Source of the DNA: Pterobdella sp. o SKG-2022 | Taxonomy: Eukaryota; Annelida; Clitellata; Hirudinida; Piscicolidae | Direction: 5' to 3' | DNA length: 64,000 nt | Assembly: GCA_964035795.1 (NCBI GenBank) | Contig: OZ038324.1 | Location: forward strand, 10,326,772-10,390,771 | In this document: positions 45,350 through 63,005 of the stretch, piece after piece | How the letters are laid out: each line of letters begins with the position of its first letter | Position numbering within the stretch: the first letter of the stretch is position 1 | Translations under genes and position numbers: made by a program | The notes under the pieces: model-generated | Database searches by the model: none | Told to the model about the DNA's origin: nothing | What the model saw: the letters and a program-made list of their open reading frames with translations, nothing else

Positions 45350-46979
45350 CTGTGGGAGAGAGAGGGAGGGCTGGGTCTATTACAAATGAAAAGTTCAATT
45401 GAATGGATACTTCTTTAATGGCGGTTGTTTTGGGGGTGTTGAAGGGGGAAGTGAGTTTGAATGAATAAAATCCATTATTTTAAAAATATTTTTCACCACG
45501 TTGAATATTTATTTATTTCTAATAAAACGACTGAATTATCGTTATGGTGCTCAAGTGAGGTTCAGGTCATAAAACCGACCCTACCGACAGAATTCTTCAA
45601 GCCGAACAACTAAAACTACAAAAGATTAAAGTTAGTTATGATAAAAAATTTCTTGCTTAAACTTCGCAGTTGTCTCTCTCTGAACTAGCTTATGGGTTGA
45701 AGGCTTTGTGCGTATGTAAAACCATAATAAGAATACAAAACTGTTGTATGCGTGTGAAAATAAAAAGGCTTAAAATTGTTCTGAAGGTGCACGGGGGCTT
45801 TGAACTTCAATAAAATCTTTGGACTTTTTATCCACGAAATGCTATTGATTTTCCAACGTATCATCTCTTTGTGTCTTAATAACTCCCGCATCAGAAACAA
45901 AATTTAGTGCAACTATAAACACAACTATAACTTTGCACAATTACACCTACCACAACAACATTCAATTGCTCAACGTTTATTGCTCAACCAAATACCACAA
46001 AATTGCATATAAATGCTTCGATAATATAAAGATTAAGTTTGCAGTGTTTAAAAAGAAAAATTATCTTAATGACTCTTAATTAAGAGCATCAGAAATGAAA
46101 TGAAGCTAAGATGCTGTTTGTATGTAGGTGTATTGATTAGTATAGGTGGTGACAGATTTAAGTTGCCTTTGTTATGGGCGGGTCTGTATGCGCCTTCATC
46201 AACTATGATTAACCAGCTCGCAATATCGGAAAGTAGGAAACGTTCTTATATTCTTCAATGCTTTTTCCATCATGTTTATAATGCCAGATTTTTGGAATGT
46301 TGAAATAACACCTTCTCTCTTCCTCAAACATCTCCAACACAACCACCACCCACCTCACAACTACAGGGAAGGGCAGAAGAAGGTCCTCAAAACTCAAACA
46401 CTTGCGAATGTTGATAATGGAAACCAACTATACCCCACAAAACTTTTTTTTCGACGTGAGGTAGACTCAGTTGGAATTTGGTCATTTTCATACGCTCCTT
46501 ATATAACCGGCGTATGCGTGGTTGTGTTGTGTGCGGGATTTCGAGTTTATATCTGTGTGTATTCCAGATTTAACTTTCTTTTGGGAATATTTTTTTTCAA
46601 TCAAACATTGGCATTTCATTATCAGAATGATTTTATATAACAGAAAGTTGTGTGTGCGTGAAAAGTAGTGGGTGTGTTTTGAAGTTGCATATATCCTGCC
46701 TTCAAAATCCTCTTCATGTGAGATTTTGTCTGTGTGTTCAAATGCGTTATATACTTATCTCTATATGCTTGTGTGCGTGTTTCTTCATTTGATTGTATGC
46801 ATGTGTTTTTTGTATGTGCACATGAAATTCTATTTGAATGCAGCTTTAGCTTCATCTGTTTGTGTGTGTAGATATTCATATTTGTCTGTATATGTAAAAC
46901 CGATTGTGTACATGTGCTTCTGAAAGTGTGCGTATGTGAGTTTGTGTGTGGTGTTTTTTTAATTGTGAACTTTTTAAAA
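45350..46979. other. no supported gene; probable CCN 5' region
   Basis: Upstream of the CCN start (minus strand). AT-rich, with a TGTG-rich stretch at about 46640-46960. Some ORFs of 60-150 aa exist but have no family look and no consistent splice frame. Confidence 0.5.
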
Positions 46980-46985
46980 AACCCT

Positions 46986-48196
46986 TTAACATCAAGCAAA
47001 AAAGTATGTCTGTGAGAAATAAACTTCAAACCTGTTAATTTCATGCTTTGAGTTATCTGCATATTTTGACTCAACCACCTTTACGACCCACCACTCTCAC
47101 CACCAAGCCACTCTCACCATCTACAGACTCTCCATCCATTTTGACTTCAGAATTGAACGTCAAACACTGCTCGACATAACTTTCATCTATAATCGTGTCT
47201 TTATGATGTTGAAATTTGATTTCAACCAATTAGCTGTCGATTTTACCTTTCCAACACTTCACACCCTCAAATCTGAAACCTTTCTCGGCATCTGTGTCAT
47301 ATGTGAAGTTGATCTGGAAGACTTGTTACCGTCGTTGTTTCAACGTTTCAAAAAGTGTTTTTTAGTTACATCACAAATTTTAAGACTCGAAGAGTTTTAA
47401 AGTGAAAATTTTGAGTTATTTTTTTGAGATTTGCATTAATAATAAAAGCCTATATGAAGGGAGTCTGAAAGACACGTTTGCATTGTGTGAATTATCCATG
47501 GAACTTTTCAATATCTCATTCAGATCTTAAATAACTCATACAACATATGACAACATTTATGATAGCAAACAATGATGAGCGACGAGACGCTGGTGATGCA
47601 AAAGCAGTCAAAATAACAATATGATGATGACGTAGTATTGGGGATGATGAAGAGTTGATGAGAGTGATGAAGATGACGACGAAGATGATTATCGAAAAGC
47701 TGAACACAAAACCTCGAATAAATGGGGGTACTTCTAACTAAATGAACACTTGTATCAACAAACGATGACCTCACTGGTTTGGGTGGGTTCAGAGTTCGAT
47801 AAGAAGTTTTTGAAAGATTCGAGGTGCATAAAAAAGCAAGATATTCTTGGAGACGTAACTTGAACATACAACCAGTTGAAGATGTTTAAAAGTGGAATAA
47901 TACTATATCAAGACTGCATCAAAGTTTTGGTGGATGGGTGTGATGAGGTGAGAGTTGATTGGTTGATTAAGTGTGTGGAAGATTGGTGGATATGATGGTT
48001 TGTTGGTCGGGTGGAGACTGGGTGGGTGTGATGGTTAATTATGAACGTCACACAAATCGATTTGGCAATTCAAGTGAGATGCACTGAGCAAGCTGGTTTG
48101 AGAATGACGTCACAAAACTCAACGCATGTTTGTTGATGAAGCTTTGAAGCTTAATGATGACGTCATTCAAAAAACCCTTCCAAATATTGTAGGATT
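46986..48196 (-). CDS. probable exons of an unrecognised protein (partial)
   Basis: Five segments on the minus strand join with consistent phase and good GT/AG sites: 48196-48054, 47858-47775, 47313-47247, 47198-47118, and 47031 to about 46986. Readings include 'SFSNQLAQCISLELPNRF', 'LRLQEYLAFLCTSNLSKTSY', 'INFTYDTDAEKGFRFEGVKC', 'DTIIDESYVEQCLTFNSEVK' and 'GLKFISHRHTFLLDVKG'. The Cys and N-glycosylation sites hint at an extracellular protein. I see neither start nor stop. The two segments at 47.1-47.3 kb look most coding; the two at 47.8-48.2 kb could be chance. The family is not recognised. It could be a separate gene, or 3' exons of a splice form starting further right. Confidence 0.4.
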
Positions 48197-48335
48197 CTTT
48201 GATGCGCAAAAGTGAAACAAAACAATACAAAAAATAGATTTAAAGTTCAGAGCATCTAAGAAAGGTGGAGCTTGAAAACTGTACAAATAACACACATACA
48301 TATATGTGAAATATCTCCAAAAAAGCAAACTGAAA

Positions 48336-48449
<114 letters not shown>

Positions 48450-48560
48450 TGTAGATCAACATTGAACATGTGACGTGTTTATCGTGAAACTAAAAATAAC
48501 AACAAAAAAAACAATAATAATAATAATAATTTTTTCAAACTATTATGATTTTTATTGTTA

Positions 48561-50619
48561 TCAATCGTTTTTTTTGCCCGCTTTTTGTGGAGGCATTTCA
48601 AAGAGGTACGAGTTGACTTCATCCACCAGCCCATCGTTGCTGTAGCTTTGGTCTTTAATATTGTTGTTATTATTGCTATTAATATCATCGTTATTTTTAT
48701 TATTTAGTTTATTATTATTTCTGTTGTTTTCATTTATATTGAAGTTATTTATTTTATATTTGCTGGGCTTGAGACCCATGAAGGACACTTTCTTCTTGCC
48801 TGCACTGATATTAATGTTGTTATTATTACGCGAAGTATTATTATTTTTTATTCTGTTGTTGATGGAGAGAGGCAGAATATTGTTGCTTTTTGTTTTAAGC
48901 TTGTTCTTTATCACCTTTAAGTCATCTTTTTTCATATTTCTTTTCATATTATTATTATTATCATTATTGATCTTGTTAGCATTGAAAACACTGGCATCCC
49001 CATGAGCTTGGCTGCTTACTTGGGCATTAATGCTCGGAACATCTGCCATTGTGACCTGGTTCTTGCCCATGAACTTTCTAAAGGTTTGTTATTGATTTAT
49101 TTTAATGATTGAGTATGACTCATGAGAATGATGGAGAAGTTATTAAAGTCAGCAAAAAGTGTTGGAAATCAAAGCTATAAGCGCTCTCACCATTAAAATT
49201 ATTACTAAAAATGATACTGGAAACCATCAGTAATAATAGAACGATCAAAATATTATTTATAAACTCATTGATATTATCCTGTATCAATACACCCATCCAC
49301 TTCATCAACTTCATTTAACAAAACTCAAAACACAAACTTGTACAAAAAGAAGCTGATGGCGATGATGAGGATGATGAAGATGACGAAGATGATGAGGATC
49401 AAGGGTGGAAGGATTACCGAGTCCTGGTAGGATGATGGGGGGAAAGGAGGATGTCAGACTTAGGAGTCATGTTCCATGTGAGAGTGTGCTCATAATATCA
49501 AATTACCAGGTTTTAATAATAATAAAATTAACAAAAACAATAATAATAAAAATTATTATTATTATGGTTATGCATTATCAACATAACGAAGCCTCGTTAA
49601 CTGCACGCCTATTGTCATTAAAAGGTGCTTAGAGGTCAATCGATTAGCTACCTGTATTTATATACACATGATGTACGTAACACATGAGATACATGACATA
49701 TGAGATACATGACACATGAGATACATGACACATGAGATACATGACACAAGATAATGACAAATGAGATACATGACACATGAGATGCATGACACATGAGATA
49801 CATGACACAATAGATACATGAAACATGAAATACATGAAACATGAGATACATGACACAAGATAATGACACATGAGATACATGACACATGAGATGCATGACA
49901 CATGAGACACATGAAACATGAGATACATGAAACATGAGATACATGACACAAGATAATGACACATGAGATACATGACACATGAGATGCATGACACATGAGA
50001 TACATGACACATGAGATACATGAAACATGAGATACATGACACAAGATAATGACACATGAGATACATGAAACATGAGATGCATGACACATGAGATACATGA
50101 CACATGAGATACATTACACATGGAATATGAGATACATGACGCAAAACAATGATGATACGCAATGGAATGTCTAGTATGAAGAAGATGATTATGATAGAAG
50201 AGGGCTTAGTTATGAGGAAGGTGAAGTGTTGGTTGGGAAGTTTTGAGAGTGACACAACTAGTTTGAAAGTTTGCGGCATGTTGTTGTGTTGGCATGTTGT
50301 TGTGTTGGCATTTTGTCGAGTTTTCAGCCTTTGTGTTATATCGCTTTGTAAAGAACATAGATGCGTTGATATGTTGTAATGCGCTCACATGAGTTTGAAT
50401 GGTGTTGTAGACATAGTTGTTATTTTAAAATAAAACATATCAAACATTTAAACGTGTGATCTTACAATGCCACACACCCACCTGGTCAGACACTGGTGTC
50501 ACATTCAGACGGGAGCAGGATACAGATTTTGTGATGTTGTCGAAGACCTCCTTTAAAAGAGGATACTGCAATGAACCACTGAAAATCACAGTAAACTCCG
50601 ACAAATTCCTCATCTCCAT
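48561..50619 (-). CDS. small single-pass membrane protein with Asn-rich cytosolic tail, about 246 aa
   Basis: Exons 50619-50482, 49423-49338 and 49077-48561; phases 0 and 2 agree. The first exon reads 'MEMRNLSEFTVIFSGSLQYP' and has two possible N-glycosylation sites (NLS, NIT) and one Cys, so it is probably outside the cell. The short second exon is almost wholly a membrane segment, 'LILIIFVIFIILIIAISFFL', followed by Tyr-Lys-Lys as a stop-transfer signal. The last exon is polar, with Asn runs (about 60 Asn of 172) and conserved-looking pieces 'MGKNQVTMADVPSINAQ', 'KKKVSFMGLKPSKYK' and 'DGLVDEVNSYLFEMPPQK'. No signal peptide is visible, so an upstream exon may be missing or it may be type III. 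I do not recognise the family. Confidence 0.6.
49676..50125. repeat. 15-bp minisatellite, 'atgagatacatgacac' type
   Basis: About 30 copies of 'gagatacatgacacat' with a longer 'aagataatgacac' variant recurring at regular distance, giving a higher-order unit of about 90-105 bases. It lies in the first intron of the single-pass membrane protein gene. All three minus frames are open (Cys/Val/Ser/His repeats), which is an artefact of the period. Confidence 0.92.
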
Positions 50620-56265
<5,646 letters not shown>

Positions 56266-57292
56266 GTTGCATATGAATATTGATGGCTTGTATTATATGG
56301 ATCATCTTTGAAGGATTTTTTGGAATATTTCTTCAAGTATCGAAAAACGTTTAACAACACTTGAGTATCTCTTCTTTAGCCCTCATCTATTTGTGCAGTT
56401 ACAATGTATTTGACTTTTTGCTTATTGATATTTCGGTGACAAAGTTTTGTATTTCTCGTTTGTTATTTTATACCAATATTTGTATTTCAGAATTTTCAGT
56501 TTAATATACAAGAGTTTTCATTTGTATTAAATGTGCCAAGACAAGGGCTCTTAGTTTAACATGTGATGTTAGCATTTAAATTTAAAGCATCCAAACAAAA
56601 CCCACCCTCCCAAACGGTGATACCAAATAGCGTGAGTTTCGGAATTTCCTTGAAACTTTGTGAAACTTCTCTTATCTCACTCCCTTAAAACTATTTAGTG
56701 AAACAAATGTATCAGAGTGGTGTTAATCTCTTGAGACTTCTAACCATTCAAATGTTTGCTTTTACAGTTTTGGGTTTAAGTAAACAATAGAGACTTGAAT
56801 TTTATTTAAATAAACTAAATTATTATAGATATTGATAGTGATATTTGGTTTAAAATATTTACGATTACAAATTATTAGTGAAGGTGAAAATTGAGAGACG
56901 GAAAACATTGGAAACCTCGAAGAAGTTTAAAATAGCATCAAAGAAAAATTTTAAAAGTGCACACACGAAACACTGGAAAAAAAATTGAGAGAAAATGATT
57001 TGTTGTAAATGAAGGTGACATGAAGTTCATGGTGGCATGTGGGCAGATATTGAGAGTTTCATCAGGTGATGTTTCAGTCGGGGTGAAAAAAAGGTTTGGG
57101 CTGATTATGACAAGGCACCGTTTATATTACTGATTTTTTTGTTTAAATGTATTATTCTTAAATTTTTTTCTCGAGTTCGTATTATTGTTGTTCTTCGGTG
57201 AATTATTTGATTTAGTATTTTTTCCCGGTTTCAAGATCGCATAATAGCGAGAAATATCACAGATGGATCAATTGAAGCTCAGCTCCATACAG
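56266..57292. other. intergenic, convergent 3' ends of innexin and PRUNE
   Basis: AT-rich sequence without recognised coding exons. Should contain both 3' UTRs. Confidence 0.5.
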
Positions 57293-59802
57293 CTACTTTG
57301 GGAACTTGAAAATCAAAGAAAGATTTTGTTGCAAGATAGGGAGTACAACCTTCCTCGAAGCGTCTACGTTCTTCTGGTGGAAGAGTTGCAGTTTAGGGTT
57401 CTTGACGATGTTGGTCACAAAATCTTGGTCCTTTGTTTGTGAGTTATTTTTGAACTCAAACTTTTCCATTTGTAAGCTGGGTTCATTGTGTTTCACAAGG
57501 ATGTCACATGTCTGTAACAATATGATGACATGATGATGTTGTAATGTATGGTGGTTTACAATTAAAAGCCCACTAGCAGTCACCTATAAAAGCACAACAC
57601 CAACCAACCCTTACCTGGTTGAGAAGTGCAGGATGATGAGAGAAGCATGCGACATGCCTCTCGATGACATGCAGGCTAGATATGAACATCACCACTAATA
57701 TGTGGTGCTTGTTTGCAACTGATGATAATGATGACAGCACGTTTTGGGGCGTGTCTTTGATGAAGAATTTCTGGTTTGTGAGGGTTCAAAAACAATCTTC
57801 ATATAAATATTTGTGAATCAAAGTTTTATAACAATCAATATTCAAATAAACCTAAACTTAATAATTCTCCTCAACTTCTGCATTGAATCACAAATCTCCC
57901 CTTCACACAGCACCCATCTAACCAAGGGATGCAGGCTGGTGGAGGAGACAGCGATGGAGGAGGACTTAGGCTTGAAGTGGATGACCTTCATATCCTTCAT
58001 CAACAGGTCGACAATGCTGAAGCTTGAAATGTCATTTTTTGCAGCTGTCATCTCCTGGAAGAGACCTTCTCTATCAAGTTTTGTGAATGCTTTCTCGAGT
58101 TTTGAAACAACCTGGATGTCTTTTTGGGTGGTTTTCGATGGATTTTTGAGGCACGAGGTGTCCATGATGATGGCAGCTGTTTTGGTTGAGTTTTGTGATC
58201 ATTTATATAATAAATGATCACAAAAATGGAAATGTACAAAAACTATTACAATTTTCAATTTGAAAACATCCCAACTCACCATACAAAAGACCAGCTATGA
58301 CTGCATCAGAGCAGAGATAACCTCCCCCATCCTTCAAAATAGATTCTACCACCAACGTGGCACAAGACCCAACCTTCTCTATGAGCCTAGGAACTCTGGG
58401 TTGTTTTGTTTTGAACTATTTCATATTTTAATTAGCAACAATATAATTCAAAAAATCAGTTTGTAGTTTTTATGATCAACTTCAAAAATCCTTCATCAGT
58501 ATTAATAATGTTATGCACCAATTTTTATACTAACAATAACAAAACTATTATCAAAAATTAAAAAAAGTAATGGCATGAAACCCCGAATTTCAACTCCCCC
58601 ATACCACCCACAAGTCATTCCTCAGACAGGCATGGTGGTCAATGATGTTCACAACATGGGAGTCAAGATCCTCATCCTCCATCACATTGTGGTCCACCAA
58701 AGTTATCTGCAGTCTGGTGTGGTGAATTCTTGGAGTAGATGGTGTTTTGGACTGGTTGGGTGTGATGGTGGTGTTTTGGACTGGTTGATTATGCAGTGTG
58801 GTGTTGAGTGATGGGTTATGGTGGATAAATTAATTGTAAATTGATAATACAAAGCTTTTTATTAAGGGTTCAATTTTATTTCAGGCTACTTGAAGTCACC
58901 ATATTGAATTGAGTTTAGATTTGAGTTGTGATGATGATGTTATAATGGTGATGCTGTATTGTAAGTGATACTGTAATATCGTTGCTAACTTATGTTGCCT
59001 GCTCCAAGAAGGAAGGTCTATTTGATCAAGGAAGGTTAAACTGTTTTGTGAGATGGCTACCTGGGTAGGTGAAGGGGATGATGAAAACATGGGAGAAATT
59101 TAATTTTTGGAAGTATGTTTGAAAAAGTTTAAAATGAAAAAGTTGTGAAATTGTAGTAGTATAACACAAACTTGTAGAAAAATCATTGAAACTCATTCTA
59201 AATGGATGGCACCTTATTGAGCACATGGGTGACCTCGGTCTTGAGGTGGTACTCTTGTTGCTTGATGTTCAAAACTGGAAGAAACACCACATCAGCCTCT
59301 GAAGCTTTCTGTGGATGATTTGATGAACTGCCACATAATGACCTCTTTAATCAATATTTTTATAACCAGTTTATTTTTTAGAAGGGATAATAAATAGAAA
59401 AACTATTTGTGCTGAAATTCAAATTCATGAAAAACCATTTGAGAAGTGAATAATTATTCACACATGTGTGCACACATTAAAGATTTAACAATAACACAGT
59501 TTGCAAAAACACCTCTAACTTGTTGGAGGTGGTAGGCGTAACAAATGCAGCAGACGGCAGAGTCAAGGTCACATGCTTGGTTGCCGAGGACCACGTGCCA
59601 ATTTTTTGTGGATTGAGGATCTTCAGAGGACAACTGTTGAGTGGAATGTTGTGGTCTCAATTATTAACTAAACTAGCCTATTAACAAAAAACGATTTTAT
59701 CAAACACTGAATGATAATAAGAAGCTTTTTGTAAGTTGAACTCACATTATCAAGTATACATAAGTTTGATAAAAGCGTTTTTTTGGTTTCAATTAGTTTC
59801 AT
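57293..59802 (-). CDS. PRUNE1: PRUNE-type DHH phosphoesterase (short-chain exopolyphosphatase family), 400 aa
   Basis: DHH-superfamily metal enzyme that splits short polyphosphates and cyclic nucleotides; cytosolic in animals. Exons 5' to 3': 59802-59746, 59633-59520, 59308-59213, 59060-58972, 58713-58612, 58395-58280, 58176-57923, 57770-57615, 57511-57293; all phases agree. Motif I 'WHVVLGNQACDLDSAV'; 'ADVVFLPVLNIKQQEY'; motif II 'LQITLVDHNVME'; motif III 'VVNIIDHHACLRNDL', with full DHH (human PRUNE1 has DHR); 'VGSCATLVVESILKDGGG'; motif IV 'AAIIMDTSCLKNPSKTTQKD'; then the DHHA2-like part 'MKDMKVIHF' and 'HILVVMFISSLHVIERHVAC'.  The C-terminus lacks the long disordered tail of human PRUNE1 (453 aa). 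Start: ATG at 59802 with a perfect donor gives a 19-aa first exon like the human one; an in-frame ATG at 59877 is also possible. Confidence 0.95.
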
Positions 59803-61363
59803 AAATATATATTTGAACTTAACTACAAGATTTGTTGTAAGAACTTTGTGTTTCAAATGAAAAATTAAATTATTCATAAAAAAATGTATACTTTTTCTTT
59901 AGAGGTTCTTAGAAATGTCAACAAAGAGACTGGCATTTTAAACAAATTTGAATAAACAAATGTGGAGCTAACTTTAAAGATCTAAAGGTGCATTCTATTT
60001 TAAAAATTGAGTTTTTTTTGTTTCGCTTTATGAGAAACGAAAGCTAGAGATTATTTTTTTGAAGTGCTGTCAAAAAATTCAAGCTAGAAACGTCTGGATA
60101 TTCTTAAAATGACCACATTCACTTCTCAAATATTAATTTATTGTGCTCGTTCATAAAACTTTCAAAAAAAATTTATAAATTTTGAAAAAATTGAGTAATA
60201 AAAGAAAATATGCTATTGAATAAACAGCCAAGAAACCTCTGTGCGAGAATGATGGCGCTTGTATATATAAGAATGCACCAAGCACAATCAGGATTCAGGA
60301 GAGTTTGAACTTGCAGAGTCTATTTTGAAAATCTTATTTTGGATTTTAAAATAAGTATAAGTTTAGTTAATAGTTTCGAAATTTATTTTTAGAGATTGTT
60401 GTTTTTTTTAAAAAGATAAAATAATTTTAAACAAAAACTGAATGAATCTTAATGTAAAGTGAGTTGTCTGCATTAAAGTTGATAACATAAGAGTTCAAAA
60501 AAAGTTTATGAATTTATTTTGAAGAAGTTGAAATATTTGCCAAACTTTGGTTCTGAGTTGCTACGTAATTTTGTGAACAAATCTTAATTCTAAGGAATTA
60601 AAATATATTTTCAAAACACTTTTACAGTCTTTCAGAGTCGTGAGGCTTAAATCCTTCGAGTTTTAAAATACTAAACTTCGATCGCAACATTTCATTACCA
60701 TCACCATTTTGATCATCCTAACCACTCTCCTCCTCTACTTTTCTCCACTAGCATCGCCATCAATTTCCCACTTCACTACCACCACCACTACCACTTCCAT
60801 CTGCTCCACCCTCATCCTTCCCCCATTAACACACTTATGCTTGTCTTCCCCATAAGCGTAACATTAATCATCATCAACTTTCTATTCTCATAACCTTCTT
60901 TGTCCTCTTTTACCATCATCTTCTTCGCCATCAATTTCCCACTTCACTACCACCACCACTACCACTTTCATCTGCTCCACCCTCATCCTTCCCCCATTAA
61001 CACACTTATGCTTGTCTTCCCCATAAGCGTGACATTAATCATCATCAACTTTCTATTCTCATAACCTTCTTTGTCCTCTTTTACCATCATCTTCTTCTTC
61101 TTCTTCTTCTTTAGCCTTTTTTTCTATTGTCATCATCAAGAATTTTTTGTCATCTTCTTCTTCATCCTCATCATCATAAGCCATAAAGACGGACAAAAAG
61201 CATCATTGTCATTTGCTCAAAAAACAAACCAAAAATTTTTAACAGACTATACAAAAAAACTACAAAGCAATCAAAAAATTAAATTAAAAATAAACCTTGC
61301 AACATAACAAAACTTCGTATATAAACAAACCCTCAAAATCTGACAAACAATGATGCCATACAA
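59803..61363. other. intergenic, divergent promoters of PRUNE and the Kazal gene
   Basis: No coding exon recognised. A TATA-like 'gtatatataagaatg' (about 60261-60275, plus strand) could drive the Kazal gene through a 5' non-coding exon. Contains the 171-bp tandem duplication at 60756-61097. Confidence 0.5.
60756..61097. repeat. tandem duplication, two copies of 171 bp
   Basis: Copy 1 begins with 'gccatcaatttcccacttca' at 60756 and copy 2 with the same bases at 60927. They run together through 'cacttatgcttgtcttcccc' to 'taccatcatcttcttc' and differ at only a few positions by eye. No coding potential; the ORF overlapping copy 2 is pyrimidine-rich read-through. Confidence 0.9.
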
Positions 61364-63005
61364 ATGAGGATCTCGTCATCATTCGCCTGCCTTTTTCTCC
61401 TCCTCCTTCTCATTTTCTTCTTCCTCCCCATCTCTCCGACTCAAGCCTGCTACCTCTATCCCCCTCACAAGACCGACCCGTGCATTGATAAGATATGCAG
61501 TTTTGGCGCCAGGTTTGACACATTATTTGGCGCTTAACAACTTGCAATATTTATATTATTATTCATACTTGCGTTTGAAAAGTTTCAATTTTGAAAAATC
61601 ATATAAATAATTTTTAAAGTTGGCGTTCTTGAGTGGCATGAGAGTGAATATTTGATGAATGATATGTTAGATTGAAGGAGATACTGCGTGAATGTGGACA
61701 CAATTAAAGCTTGCAGGGAGCACCTTTTTGAGGAATGTTAATAAAAACATTCCAATAAAAAATAAAAAAAACAGAATCAAAAACCTTATTTTTATGGCAT
61801 GGGAGACTGCAGGGTGCATGAATTCTTGAGAACGCTTAGGTGAAATTTATTCGGTATTTTTGCAATGATAAACCAATAAGCCGAAGAGTCTTCAGCTCCG
61901 GAAGTGTTTATCGTAAAAAAAAATTTGAAAAAAAATTTTGAAAAAAATTAACTTTTAGTGTATCAGATAAATGTTTCATTTTTATTCATGTTGATAACAA
62001 AAGAGAAACAAATGAAATGAAAGGAAAAACAAATAAATATCAGGCCTAATAAAAATGACAGTGATAAAAAAATGAAGCAGAAAAAAATTAAGAGCACCGG
62101 CAAAAACGACGTCAAATATACATCTTAATGATCATAAAGACACAACACCCTATCTCGCTACCACACCATTCGAAGAAAAAATTGTAAAAAAATGGCAAAT
62201 TAAAACGAAAATAAGAAAAAAACTATCCCCCAAAGTGCCGCCATTGCAAAGCATTAAAAATTCACTGCACTCACAAGTTACATCAAGAGATAAGACTTAA
62301 ATCAAAACTTCCGGTACAACTACTTGCCACTAATTGAGCATTCGCACTGCGATGAAGGGCTTTGCGATCATATACCTTGAAGTCAACTTTTAAATATTAA
62401 TGAAGAGTTAACTTTTAAGTATTATAAGATAATTGAGAAGGGTGCTTTAATTTGAACATAAATTAACTTTTAACTCATAATTAGAAGAGAACTTAAGTGT
62501 TAATTTATAATTTAAACATAAATTAATTTTCAACTCATAATTAAATACTAAATTGAATTCTAGCTCATAATTGAAACCTGAAACAACTTTTAAAGCTGAG
62601 TTAAAACCTAAGCTGACTTTTACCAGATGCATCGCTTCGATAGATGGCACTGTAGCAAGATGTGAGTGCCCATGGACGTGTCAGTACTATGGCGACAGTG
62701 AAGGTGAGTCTTCCTTCCAAGCACTTTTCATTGGTTTTTATTTAAATTATTAATAGTAGTTATTAGGTTTAATTTATTATTATTATTTATTTAATAATAA
62801 AAACAAATAATTTTCATTATAAATTATCAGTTATTAATGTTTTTTCGCATATAAAAACAATGAGAGCTATTATTTATTATGACGTCATCAGGCAGCACTG
62901 AAGTGTGTGGCTCAGACGGAGTAACGTATGCAAACGAGTGTGAACTTGCTAGGGCCTCCTGTCGCTCTCTCACCAATATCCGGAAAGTTCTGGATCGTGC
63001 TTGTG
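61364..63005 (+). CDS. secreted follistatin/agrin-like protein, 5' part: signal peptide + FOLN/Kazal module (partial)
   Basis: Three exons, 61364-61512, 62627-62703 and 62892-63005, joined in phases 2 and 1, ending in a phase-1 donor, so the gene goes on past what I can follow. Signal peptide: 'MRISSFACLFLLLLLIFFF' followed by 'LPISPTQA'. Then a FOLN-like Cys pair ('DPCIDKICSFGARC') and 'CECPWTCQYYG', then a Kazal core 'VCGSDGVTYANECELARASC' ending in 'VLDRACGG'. This Cys order and the 'CGSDGVTY.NECEL..ASC' core are typical of agrin and follistatin-type proteins. The phase-1 borders fit a shuffled extracellular module. Without the rest I cannot separate agrin, follistatin-like and SPARC-like proteins. 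Confidence 0.85.
62450..62605. repeat. degenerate tandem repeat, 'aacataaattaacttttaactcataatt' type
   Basis: Four to five diverged copies of a roughly 30-bp unit in the first intron of the Kazal gene, ending 20 bases before its second exon. The ORF on the minus strand (Asn-Tyr-Glu-Leu repeats) is an artefact. Confidence 0.7.

Noticed and set aside
46622..47074. 150-aa minus-strand ORF rich in His/Thr
   Set aside because: Most of it is antisense to a TGTG-rich stretch; only the first 15 residues (from 47031) are kept as a possible exon.
49120..49314. 64-aa minus-strand ORF with a hydrophobic segment
   Set aside because: Lies in the intron between the membrane-segment exon and the last exon of the single-pass protein; including it would break phase.
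49644..50279. 211-aa Cys/His/Ser repeat ORF on the minus strand, open in all frames
   Set aside because: Frame-independent openness is a property of the 15-bp minisatellite; no splice or start context.
57813..58217. 134-aa plus-strand ORF
   Set aside because: Antisense to the PRUNE exon 57923-58176, which has family motifs.
58575..58811. 78-aa plus-strand ORF
   Set aside because: Antisense to the PRUNE exon carrying the DHH motif.
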